Source of the DNA: an uncultured Acetatifactor sp.
GTDB lineage: Bacteria; Bacillota; Clostridia; Lachnospirales; Lachnospiraceae
Direction of reading: 5' to 3'
NCBI GenBank assembly: GCA_910589035.1
Contig: CAJUSI010000085.1
Location: forward strand, 1 to 64,000
Length of the DNA: 64,000 bases
Every line of letters starts with the position of its first letter. Positions within the stretch are counted from its first letter, which is position 1. This document shows positions 8,728 to 16,780 of the stretch, piece after piece. A program made the translations under genes and the position numbers. The notes beneath the pieces were generated by a model. That model had not been told where the DNA came from. It made no database searches and worked only from the letters and a program-made list of their open reading frames with translations.

Positions 8728-8769
8728 AAAAAAATCCCTCTGCAGTTTTTATTCAAAAACTGCAGAGGG
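8728..8769 (-). terminator. Intrinsic terminator after the solute-binding lipoprotein gene
   Basis: A perfect 15-bp stem (CCCTCTGCAGTTTTT / AAAAACTGCAGAGGG) with a 4-base loop, followed on the minus strand by a run of seven T. It lies 25 bases after the stop of the lipoprotein gene. Confidence 0.92.
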
Positions 8770-8793
8770 TGAAAAAAATGTCAAAGAAGCTCT

Positions 8794-11061
8794 TTATTCT
8801 GCCAGATACATTTTCAGTCCGTCCTCTATCTTCTGAATCGTGTCCTCCTTCGGCTGCGTCCCGTCCAGATATGCTCCCAGGCATTCTATCAGGACTTCTC
8901 TGATCTTGGCATCCTCTTTGATCGGCTTCTCCAGTCCCTGGCAGAGCTTCACCAGCCGATCCGCCGTCTCCTTTGGATACGCCTCGCTGTCAAATTCCAG
9001 ATAGCTTCCGTCATCTGCCATGATCATGGTCGCAGACATATAATCCGACCTGTCCTTTGCCGCCAGCTTCTCCAGAGATTTTACGTTCACCGGGAATCCC
9101 TTGTAATAATCCGCATCCTGCACCTCCTGAGACAGCGCAAACCGCAGAAAATCCTTCGCCGTATCCGTATACTGTGACCTGGTACAGATGCCTGTCTGCA
9201 TGGAAGGGAGAAAACGATTCTCAAAAGCCGTAAAATCTCCCTTAATATAGTCAACCATGGACATGGGGAACATGCAGTCCGTAAAGCCGCCCACCTGTTG
9301 AAAGGCAAGCTTGGCCTTTCCTCCCAGATCCCACATTCCCAGTGCAAGCTCCTCCTGGGGCCGGGCGGCAATGATCCCGCAGTTATCTCCGATAGCCTTA
9401 AGGTACTCCAGATATTTACCAAGCACTTCCCTGTCCAGCTCCTTATTGTTCACGATTTCATCACAGAAATAGGGATAAAATTCATCCACCAGCTCCGCCA
9501 CTGTCCGGGTTCCCAGATAGCTCTCCTCCTTCCCTGCCAGGAATTGTGCAAGCTCCTCCATTCTCCCCATCTGTTCCGTGCCGATGTCCCTGCCCAGTGC
9601 CATGTTGAAGCCGAACTGCAGGGGAACCGCATATCGCTTCCCGTCCCCGTCCACATAGGCACCGGTGATATTGGACAGCACCTCTCCGCTTTCCTCCATG
9701 GGCCTCACCAGGCTGTCCAGATCCTCCAGCAGCCCCTTCTGCGCGTAGGAATCCATATTCAGATGATCCATGACCACCATGTCCGGCGCATCGTCCCCCA
9801 TGAGCATCGTATTCAGGGACTGATAAACCGCTTCGTAATCCGGCTGTTCTGCATAATACATGGGATAGGTATACTGTATATCGATCCAGGTCTCCGGGTG
9901 TGCCTTATGGTACAGGGCAGCCGCCTGCTTCAGCAGGCTATTCTCATACACCGTATACAGCTTCAGGATCTGCGTCACCTCCGATACGGCCTCAGGATCA
10001 TATTCGTACCGGTACAGCTTCAGATCTTCGTTCACCTGGAACAGCGCATAAATCTTTCCGTCCTCCATTGCGGCGAAACCCGTACAGTAAGAATCCGTTA
10101 TGGCAAACTCCGTCTCCATCCCCGCCACCAGCCGCTCCCACTGTCCGTCGGGCGCGCCGCCGGACAGCCGGAAAATCCCCTGTTCCTGAGCCGCTATCAC
10201 GGTGCCGTCCTTCAGGACGGCCAGGCAGAGGCTCCCTTCGCCGCCAATGGTAAATCCAATGCCGCTCCCGTCCCCATTGCCGGACGGATAGGGAATCGTT
10301 ACCATTCCCTCCTTCCTGCCGTCCTTCCTCTTCTCAATCTGTCCGCCTCCGCTGCCGGAGGATCGCAGATAGACATTCTCCCCGTCCGCCACCGGCCGCC
10401 CGTCATAAAAGCCGGCCTGCTCGCTGGACAGTACGCTTCCGTCCTCCCCGGACAGGATATCCAGCGAATTATAGGAGAGCGCCGCCAGAGTGCCGTTATC
10501 TAAAGCCACCATCCCGATAACCATCTCGTAGCTTGCGTTTTCCTCATCCGCCACCGACCATTTCTCCGGCGTAATCTCCGCAGCCTCATCGCCCTGTCCC
10601 TTCCACAGATGTCCTTTGAAGCTGTCCTCTCCATCCGACATATATCCGGCATAGAGGTACTGCCTGCCATTCCCGTCCTGCATAAGCTGAGCCTCCATCC
10701 AGCCTCCGCAGGCAAATTCCAGGGAGGAGAGCCACCCCTGCGTCACATCCACATAACCGTTTTCCTGCTTCTCCCACTCCCGAAGGATGCTTTTCCCGTT
10801 CTCCTCCTTTGTGGTCAGCAGACGCAGCTTATCTTCCGCAGTGTATATCTGCACAATGTCCCAGCCTTCCAGCTCCGCAGGCAGCTCCTCCTGAATCTCC
10901 ACATATCTTCCCTTCCCCTGGTCCGGAAGACTGCCCGTCTGAGTCCCCGGCACACTGCCGCTTCCGTCCGTTTCCTTTTCGCCGCATCCGCTCGCGGCTC
11001 CCGCAAGAAGCGCTGCCGTAAGCAGCGCCGCCAGCCATTTCCCGCTCTTTTTCCGTTTCAC
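8794..11061 (-). CDS. Large solute-binding-type lipoprotein
   Basis: A 755-residue exported lipoprotein: basic start MKRKKSGKWL, hydrophobic core and lipobox AGAASGC with Cys26. Residues ~50-370 are beta-rich with repeated small strands, perhaps a propeller (inference). Residues ~375-755 resemble family 1 extracellular solute-binding proteins (LKLYTVYENSLLKQAAALYHK, APDMVVMDHLNM and a helical C-terminus ending MYLAE). It starts at GTG 11061 with GGAGG 9 bases upstream. No permease or ATPase gene is adjacent. Instead it follows a two-component system and shares that system's promoter repeats, so a sensing role is as likely as transport. Confidence 0.82.
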   Translation of the reverse strand: MKRKKSGKWLAALLTAALLAGAASGCGEKETDGSGSVPGTQTGSLPDQGKGRYVEIQEELPAELEGWDIVQIYTAEDKLRLLTTKEENGKSILREWEKQENGYVDVTQGWLSSLEFACGGWMEAQLMQDGNGRQYLYAGYMSDGEDSFKGHLWKGQGDEAAEITPEKWSVADEENASYEMVIGMVALDNGTLAALSYNSLDILSGEDGSVLSSEQAGFYDGRPVADGENVYLRSSGSGGGQIEKRKDGRKEGMVTIPYPSGNGDGSGIGFTIGGEGSLCLAVLKDGTVIAAQEQGIFRLSGGAPDGQWERLVAGMETEFAITDSYCTGFAAMEDGKIYALFQVNEDLKLYRYEYDPEAVSEVTQILKLYTVYENSLLKQAAALYHKAHPETWIDIQYTYPMYYAEQPDYEAVYQSLNTMLMGDDAPDMVVMDHLNMDSYAQKGLLEDLDSLVRPMEESGEVLSNITGAYVDGDGKRYAVPLQFGFNMALGRDIGTEQMGRMEELAQFLAGKEESYLGTRTVAELVDEFYPYFCDEIVNNKELDREVLGKYLEYLKAIGDNCGIIAARPQEELALGMWDLGGKAKLAFQQVGGFTDCMFPMSMVDYIKGDFTAFENRFLPSMQTGICTRSQYTDTAKDFLRFALSQEVQDADYYKGFPVNVKSLEKLAAKDRSDYMSATMIMADDGSYLEFDSEAYPKETADRLVKLCQGLEKPIKEDAKIREVLIECLGAYLDGTQPKEDTIQKIEDGLKMYLAE

Positions 11062-11190
11062 TCTCTGTTACCTCCATTCCAGTTCCGTATCGTTCCGGCC
11101 GCTTAGCCCCTGCGTCCGTATATCCTCCCGGGCGCCGGTCGAACCGCTACTGATCCAGTTCCGTATCTGTTCCCAGATACGCGCTTCTCA

Positions 11191-11244
11191 AATATAGTAA
11201 CAGAAAGATGTCATAAACCTGTAACCGACTTGTGGCAAAGTTGT
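11191..11244 (-). promoter_or_regulatory. Promoter and 11-bp repeat operator of the lipoprotein gene
   Basis: Reading the minus strand, four consecutive 11-bp units run from 11244 to 11201: ACAACTTTGCC, ACAAGTCGGTT, ACAGGTTTATG, ACATCTTTCTG. A -10-like TACTAT or TATATT follows at 11191-11199. The last two units match the pair in front of the response regulator gene at 14544-14565. There is no good -35 box, as expected for an activator-dependent promoter. OmpR/PhoB-type regulators bind 11-bp direct repeats, so the local regulator is the likely ligand (inference). Confidence 0.65.
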
Positions 11245-11268
11245 AAAATCCCGGGCGCAGGACTCCTG

Positions 11269-12255
11269 TCACAAAGCTTTGTTCGCAGCCTCTCTGCTCC
11301 GGACTCTGCCCTGCTGATCCTTCGGCACCACATATATGGTACTTTCCGGCACCTCCAGGCCAAGCTGAATGCAGGTATATTCCCGGGGTCCTCCCGATTC
11401 CATATCCTTCTGCTCCCCTGAATCCCATGTTCCCCAGTAACCTGCGTAGGCTATGGCAACCGTGCTGATACTTATGGACACTGAAATCTCGTCCTCTCCG
11501 TAGCCCCTGCTGAGCTTCCGCCCATACCCGCCGGTCTCCGTCAGCCGGGAATAGTCCTCCTTCCCCATGGCAAAGGAATCCATATACTCCTCCAGAATCC
11601 GCGTCATATCGGAATCCTCCTGATATTCCACGGGAGCGGTACAGTCGATGACCGCATCCATCACCTGCCCCGTGGCCGCGTTTAACACCAGCATGCCTCC
11701 TATCTCCTGACCTGACAGGCTTACGGTCCAATAGCTGAGCAGAGGGTCCTCCGTATCCCCCCCGCTTTCCTCCCTGGTCCAGAGAAAACAGGCGGCGCGA
11801 TATTCCGTACCTTCCCCTCCGTCATCCGCGGCGATCCCCAGCTGAGGCAGGAGAAAATCCCGCATCCATTCCCTGGCGCACTGAACGGCCCTGTCCATGG
11901 AAAGCTGTCCCGGCCGGGGCTCATGGGGATAGATTTCCCCCGGGCTCTCCAGAAATTCCAGCGCCCGCATCAGCTCCTCCCTGGTCATTTCCCGGCCCGC
12001 CCCCTCTTCTGCGGATTCCGCCTCCTCCAGCTTCTCCGCATCGGTCTGCAGGTTCTGCTCCGGAAGCGCCACTGCCCCGCCTCCCTCCAGAAGCTCCAGC
12101 CTCTCGCTGATCAGCTGTCTCTGCACCAGCATAACGGCTCCGAAGGCAATCGCAAGAGCGGCTGCAATCCCCGGAAGATTTGACAGAATACCATATCTTT
12201 TGGGCTGCGGCCTTTCTTTTGCCGCACCGGACGCTTCTTCAATCCTCTTCTTCAT
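11269..12255 (-). CDS. Membrane-anchored accessory protein of the two-component operon
   Basis: A 328-residue protein with one N-terminal transmembrane helix (about 28-45) and a large outside part. Near residues 170-195 a segment with YWTVSLS and VLNAATGQVMDAVID resembles PepSY-like folds; similarity is by eye only. GGAGGACGGGG precedes the ATG. The start overlaps the histidine kinase stop by 17 bases, so the two are translationally coupled. It probably modulates the kinase or senses the same signal. No family name can be given with confidence. Confidence 0.75.
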   Translation of the reverse strand: MKKRIEEASGAAKERPQPKRYGILSNLPGIAAALAIAFGAVMLVQRQLISERLELLEGGGAVALPEQNLQTDAEKLEEAESAEEGAGREMTREELMRALEFLESPGEIYPHEPRPGQLSMDRAVQCAREWMRDFLLPQLGIAADDGGEGTEYRAACFLWTREESGGDTEDPLLSYWTVSLSGQEIGGMLVLNAATGQVMDAVIDCTAPVEYQEDSDMTRILEEYMDSFAMGKEDYSRLTETGGYGRKLSRGYGEDEISVSISISTVAIAYAGYWGTWDSGEQKDMESGGPREYTCIQLGLEVPESTIYVVPKDQQGRVRSREAANKAL

Positions 12256-13852
12256 CCCCGTCCTCCTCTTCTCCGTTCCCGCACTGCAGGCAGATGCTTA
12301 CCTCGGTTCCCTCCCCCTTCCGGCTCCGGAATACCAGCTCGGCGCCGTGCACTCCGGCAATTCTCTCGGACAGAGCCAGACCCAGACCTGCTCCGTGCTG
12401 TTGTCTGGAACGGGCCTTGTCCACCATATAGAATGCCTCCGTGATGCGGGACAGCTCTTCCTGCTCCATCCCGCATCCGTCATCTGCCACGGCTATCCGG
12501 TATCCTGCCTCCGTCACCCTGCCGGAGATCTCTATCCGGCCGCATCCCGCCTTGACGGAATTATCCATGAGATTGATCAGCAGGGTTTTCAGCAGGTCAT
12601 AGTCTGCCCTGATATAGGCAGCCTCCGCTTGCAGCGCCAGGTCAATCCCTTTTTCCTGAAAAAAAGGGCTCAGCCCCTCCGCCACATCCTTCAGCAGCTG
12701 GTCTCCGGCCATCTCCTGCAATGGGAAATCCTGCCTCCCCAGTACAGTCAGATCCATCAGCTTCAAGGACAGCGCCTCCAGGCGCATCCCCTCGTTCCAG
12801 ATATACCAGGAGGCATCCCGCACCGCTTCTCTGGAAAGTTCTCTCTGATAAATCATGTCCGCATAGCCGATGATAGAGGTCAGGGGAGTCTTCAGCTCAT
12901 GAGCGAAATTCGCCACAAAATCCTCCCGGGCCCTGGCCGCACGGGAGAGCGCCTCTATCTTCTCTTCCACGGCATCCGCCATCTGGTTGAAGCTCTGTGC
13001 CAGTTCTCCGATTTCATCCTTCCTCTTTGTGGTCAGCCTTTCCCCATACTCTCCTCTGGCAATACGGTATGCTGCCCCGGACACCCGTTTCAGGGGACCT
13101 GTGACAAGAAGCGCGAGACTGCCCAGCAGAACCATGCCCAATCCCATGGCAATCACATAGCTCTTCAGAAAATACTGCTGCAGGGTTTCCTGCTGGCTGA
13201 CGGCTTTGCTCATATCCCACTGGGTCACAAAATAAACAAGATCTTTACCGTATGCCAGCGCACTCCCCACAAGCACACTGTCAATCTGATCCCGGCTCCG
13301 GAAACGGTATACATGGGTATTCTCCGACAATTCCCCTAAAAATGCGGCGTCCACCCCTTCTATCTCCGAGTAAAGCAATGTCCCGTCCTGCGCAAAAAAG
13401 GCCACCGGCACGGCAATTTCCTCCGCCAGAAGCCCAAACAGTCCTTCCGCCTGCTTCCCCAGCTGCGAGTCCCGCTCCAGGTATCCCCGTTTCCCCGCTC
13501 CCTGCGCCTCCGGGCCGATGCCCTTTCCCAAGCCGTACGACACATTCGGAAAAGTCTCCCATATCACGAAATCCTTCTCCCTCTCCAGCCCGGGGAAATC
13601 CGTAGCCAATATAGTGATCTCCACTTCCGAATAGTTCAGGAACGCCGACTGAACGGCAAATTTATCATATTGATATTGTTTTAAGGCAAACTCTGCCTCC
13701 CTTGCCATGCTGCTTTCCATAGAATAATGAAGAAGAAAATACCCTGAAACAGAAAATGCAAGGCCGAATACCAGGACCCCGCATAGAAATATCTTTGTAA
13801 AAAGACTCATGCCCTCAACCATACCTTTCCGCTGTCTCTTAAGCGGAGTCAT
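12239..13852 (-). CDS. Sensor histidine kinase
   Basis: A 537-residue membrane kinase. First transmembrane helix at about 19-40, extracytoplasmic sensor domain to ~225, second helix ~232-252, HAMP linker (GPLKRVSGAAYRIARGEYG), then the dimerisation domain with phospho-acceptor His318 in FAHELKTPLTS. The ATPase domain follows, with N-box LLINLMDNSVKAG and G boxes DDGCGM and GAGLGL. It ends in an acidic tail. The ATGA overlap with the upstream response regulator gene shows coupling. Several in-frame ATGs (13852, 13822, 13810) are possible starts. The signal is unknown. Confidence 0.92.
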   Translation of the reverse strand: MTPLKRQRKGMVEGMSLFTKIFLCGVLVFGLAFSVSGYFLLHYSMESSMAREAEFALKQYQYDKFAVQSAFLNYSEVEITILATDFPGLEREKDFVIWETFPNVSYGLGKGIGPEAQGAGKRGYLERDSQLGKQAEGLFGLLAEEIAVPVAFFAQDGTLLYSEIEGVDAAFLGELSENTHVYRFRSRDQIDSVLVGSALAYGKDLVYFVTQWDMSKAVSQQETLQQYFLKSYVIAMGLGMVLLGSLALLVTGPLKRVSGAAYRIARGEYGERLTTKRKDEIGELAQSFNQMADAVEEKIEALSRAARAREDFVANFAHELKTPLTSIIGYADMIYQRELSREAVRDASWYIWNEGMRLEALSLKLMDLTVLGRQDFPLQEMAGDQLLKDVAEGLSPFFQEKGIDLALQAEAAYIRADYDLLKTLLINLMDNSVKAGCGRIEISGRVTEAGYRIAVADDGCGMEQEELSRITEAFYMVDKARSRQQHGAGLGLALSERIAGVHGAELVFRSRKGEGTEVSICLQCGNGEEEDGDEEED

Positions 13853-14502
13853 CCCTCCAGCCTGTAGCCGATACGGAATACCGTCCGAATCCGTTCTTCC
13901 CAGCCAAGCTTCCTGCGAAGCCTCTGGATATGATTATCCAGGGTTCTGGTACAGCCGGTAAAGGGCTCCTTCCATACTTTCTCATACAATTGATCCCTGT
14001 AAAGCGCAATATTCCTGTTCTGCATCAGCTCCACCAGCAGATCAAATTCTTTCACGGTCAGAATTACCGGCTGTCCGTTCTTCAGTACCTGTCTGGAATC
14101 CAGCCGGACGGAAATATCCCCGATCTCCAACAGCCGATCTCCCTTTCCGGTTCTGCGCAGCACCGCCTCCACTCTCGCCAGCAGCTCGCCGATCTGAAAT
14201 GGCTTCGCCAGGTAATCGTCTGCGCCCGCTTTCAGCCCCCGTACCTTATCGTTAAGACTCCCCTTGGCCGTCAGAAAGATAACGGGAGTTCCGGTTGGCT
14301 TAATGTATTCCAGCAATTCATAGCCGTCCACCTCCGGCAGCATAATATCCAGCAAAACCAGATCGAACTCCTTCTGTTCAATATAATCGGCCCCCTGCAT
14401 GCCGTCGTGGGCGCAGATACAATGGTACCCCTCTGCGCCCAGATTCATACAGATCAGATTTGCGATCGCCTCGTCGTCCTCCACTATCAGTATATCCGTC
14501 AC
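13849..14502 (-). CDS. OmpR/PhoB-type response regulator
   Basis: Receiver domain with acidic pair ED9-D10 and phospho-acceptor Asp52 (LLDIMLP), Lys in LAKPF, then a winged-helix DNA-binding domain (LTVKEFDLL, TRTLDNHIQRLRRKLG). I chose GTG 14502 because GGAGG sits 7 bases before it. The longer ATG-initiated frame to 14559 has no ribosome site and its extra residues do not belong to the fold. It probably binds the 11-bp repeats in front of itself and in front of the lipoprotein gene. Confidence 0.93.
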   Translation of the reverse strand: MTDILIVEDDEAIANLICMNLGAEGYHCICAHDGMQGADYIEQKEFDLVLLDIMLPEVDGYELLEYIKPTGTPVIFLTAKGSLNDKVRGLKAGADDYLAKPFQIGELLARVEAVLRRTGKGDRLLEIGDISVRLDSRQVLKNGQPVILTVKEFDLLVELMQNRNIALYRDQLYEKVWKEPFTGCTRTLDNHIQRLRRKLGWEERIRTVFRIGYRLEG

Positions 14503-14536
14503 GATACTGCCTCCATACATCGTTGATTCCCTTTTC

Positions 14537-14565
14537 AGTATAGTGCAAAGATGTATCAAACCTGT
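14537..14565 (-). promoter_or_regulatory. Promoter and 11-bp repeats of the two-component operon
   Basis: The minus strand reads ACAGGTTTGAT (14565-14555), ACATCTTTGCA (14554-14544), then TATACT (14542-14537). The two 11-bp units match those before the lipoprotein gene, with the same 4-base distance from ACATCTTT to the -10 box. This suggests autoregulation. Confidence 0.65.
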
Positions 14566-14571
14566 AAAAAA

Positions 14572-15924
14572 TCAACCCATCTTTTCAAAAAAAGTATCTA
14601 TATTTTTCCTGATTTCGCTCGGATTCATGGCCTTGAACAGATACCCGGCCGGCTTTAACGAGAGCACCTTCTGGACGCTCTCCAAATCGTTCCTGCCGGT
14701 GAGGAAAATGACCGGAATATCCGCCAGCTCCTCCTCTGCCCGGAACATTTCCAATACCTGTCTGCCGTCGCATACAGGCATCTCATAATCCAGCAAAACC
14801 AGATCCGGCCTGTCCAGCGTCATGCTTTTAATGGCCGCCAGCCCCGATTTGGCCACAGCGACATTATACTTTGTACCCAGAAGTTCTTTCATTGCCTGCA
14901 GAGCCACACCGGAATCGTCCACCACCAATATCTTCTTTTTGCTGTTCATCTCATGCTCAAGCTCTATGTATTTCTTCAGCTCGTTCATGGCGTTCTCCGG
15001 TTTGATGGAAGTGGCAATGTCCTCCTTGAGCAGGTGAGGTGCGGAAACACAGAATGCAAAATATCCCTCCCCCGTCTTGAGCAGCAAGCTGCTCTGGAGA
15101 TTTCGCTTGTCAAATGCCCGCTGGAACTGCTCATAGGTCAGCAGGTTCTCTTCTATGATTTCGAACGCCTCCGCATTGGGAAACTGGGCCTTGATTCTTT
15201 CCACGCACTGCTTTGCCGTATATCTGGTGGCATTGAGCACCATGACATTCACTCCGTCAGCCTCACAGCCCACGAGCTTGCCCACCGTGTGGACCAGCAG
15301 TCCTTCCTCAAACACCAGGAAAAACTCCCATCTGTCCCCTTTATCCGTACCGTAGAGCAGGCGATAATAAATTCCCTTTCCGAATTTCTCTCCCCCGTAG
15401 CTCTCGTTGATTACCTTGGAATCCAACTGAAAGAGGTCATTGAGCATCTGGACGATCTCTTTCTTCAGCGCCTCCTGCCTCTCCATGGGAAGCAGATCGC
15501 CCCACTTGCTTTCCATATTTCCCACAATCGCCCGGTCCTCCGTCATGGTATGACCGATAAGCCATCCGCCGCAGACGCCCAGGAAATGCTCCACTGCTTC
15601 CGGGGAATAATTGGTCTCCTGCAGCTCCTTCTCCACCTCCGGAAGCGTCTTTTTGCGGAAAATATCGTGAAGATGCCGGTGCGTCTCGTATCCGTCATAA
15701 TTGATGGACGCCATATAGAGCTCTTCCTCCGCAAAATGCTTCATTGCATGCCCCTTGAAGAATTTCACTCCCTCCTGATAGGCCCACTTGCTTTTCGCAT
15801 CATCACTGGCACTGTTATATGCAAACAGCTTATTCATGATAGTGAATAGCTTTTTATGCTCTCTGTCAATGATATCCACTCCGATCTTATACCTGTCATT
15901 CCACAAAAACTGATTGCTGCTCAT
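14572..15924 (-). CDS. Hemerythrin - middle domain - receiver fusion protein
   Basis: A 450-residue soluble protein. Residues 1-135 are a bacteriohemerythrin domain with the iron ligands in place: H23 (REHKKLF), H59, H63 and E67 (GHAMKHFAEEE), H82/H86 and H125/D130. This fold binds O2 or NO at a di-iron site. Residues ~150-310 form a mixed alpha/beta domain that resembles CheX-type phosphatases by eye. Residues ~322-450 are a CheY-like receiver with the phospho-acceptor in LVLLDYEMP and a Lys in LFKAMNP. AAAGGAGG precedes the ATG. It has no output domain, so it probably links gas or redox sensing to a phosphorelay. Confidence 0.87.
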   Translation of the reverse strand: MSSNQFLWNDRYKIGVDIIDREHKKLFTIMNKLFAYNSASDDAKSKWAYQEGVKFFKGHAMKHFAEEELYMASINYDGYETHRHLHDIFRKKTLPEVEKELQETNYSPEAVEHFLGVCGGWLIGHTMTEDRAIVGNMESKWGDLLPMERQEALKKEIVQMLNDLFQLDSKVINESYGGEKFGKGIYYRLLYGTDKGDRWEFFLVFEEGLLVHTVGKLVGCEADGVNVMVLNATRYTAKQCVERIKAQFPNAEAFEIIEENLLTYEQFQRAFDKRNLQSSLLLKTGEGYFAFCVSAPHLLKEDIATSIKPENAMNELKKYIELEHEMNSKKKILVVDDSGVALQAMKELLGTKYNVAVAKSGLAAIKSMTLDRPDLVLLDYEMPVCDGRQVLEMFRAEEELADIPVIFLTGRNDLESVQKVLSLKPAGYLFKAMNPSEIRKNIDTFFEKMG

Positions 15925-15937
15925 TTTGCCTCCTTTG

Positions 15938-16768
15938 TTATCTGATAGAATTTACTAAAATCCTGTTCACCGACTCGAAATACCGGTTCACATAAGCACC
16001 GATCAAAATAATATACATACAGAAATACATCCACAAAAGCACAATAATGATAATGGACAGACTGCCGTAAATACCATAATTTCCATAAGTTACATAACCT
16101 GAGAAAAACCAGGAAAAGACGCTCCACACTACGGCGGAGAATACCGCCCCCGGTATCTGTTCCTTAAAGTTCAGCTTCCTGTCCGGCACATAGGCATAGA
16201 CGGCGGCAAAGAGCACCGAAAGAATCGCCCATACCAGGAGGAATCTGAAATTCATGGCAAAGGAAACCATTTTCTGAAGCTGCGGAAGCCGGTGCAGAGC
16301 AAATGTCACCAGCTGGTCGCCGAACACCATGAGGAACAGCGAGAGAATCACTATCACCAGCATCACAATCGTATAAAAGGATGCAATTGCCCGCACCACA
16401 AAATAATTGCGCTGCTCCTCCACCCCGTTGACTGCATTCAGACCGCGCATCAGCGCCATTACCCCCTTGGCTGCAGACCAGACGGTGGCCAGGATAGCAA
16501 CGGACAGGATCCCCGCCGATTTATTATAGACCTCTGAAATCAGGCTCTCCGCCAGGGGACCTGCCTGATCCGGCAGGAAATCCGTCACAAGCTCCGCAAG
16601 ATTCTCCTCCGTTAAAGGCGTATAGGGAATGATAGTGCAGATCATAATCAGCATGGGTACCACGGACAGAAAAAAGAAAAAGGCTATGCTGGCTGCATAG
16701 GTACTGATATTCTGTTTCTTCATCTGTGCCGAAAAATCGCTTAACAACAAATATAATTTACGGATCAC
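15938..16768 (-). CDS. YihY/BrkB family inner-membrane protein
   Basis: A 276-residue protein with about six transmembrane helices and the family pattern: STYAASIAFFFFLSVVPM near the start, GVMALMRGLNAV in the middle, and GNYGIYGSLSIIIIVLLWMY near the end. The start is GTG 16768 with GGAG 9 bases upstream. The gene is 12 bases from the SpoIID-domain gene and probably shares its transcript. The function of the family is unsettled; the former ribonuclease BN label is not supported. Confidence 0.9.
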   Translation of the reverse strand: MIRKLYLLLSDFSAQMKKQNISTYAASIAFFFFLSVVPMLIMICTIIPYTPLTEENLAELVTDFLPDQAGPLAESLISEVYNKSAGILSVAILATVWSAAKGVMALMRGLNAVNGVEEQRNYFVVRAIASFYTIVMLVIVILSLFLMVFGDQLVTFALHRLPQLQKMVSFAMNFRFLLVWAILSVLFAAVYAYVPDRKLNFKEQIPGAVFSAVVWSVFSWFFSGYVTYGNYGIYGSLSIIIIVLLWMYFCMYIILIGAYVNRYFESVNRILVNSIR

Positions 16769-16780
16769 CTGGCATTTCTC

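Noticed and set aside
9298..10503. 401-codon plus-strand ORF
   Set aside because: Antisense to the solute-binding lipoprotein; no start site and His/Leu-rich shadow composition.
11147..11731. 194-codon minus-strand ORF overlapping the membrane accessory gene
   Set aside because: A different frame of the same strand; Gly/Arg-rich shadow that runs through the lipoprotein promoter repeats.
12200..13339. 379-codon plus-strand ORF
   Set aside because: Antisense to the histidine kinase gene.
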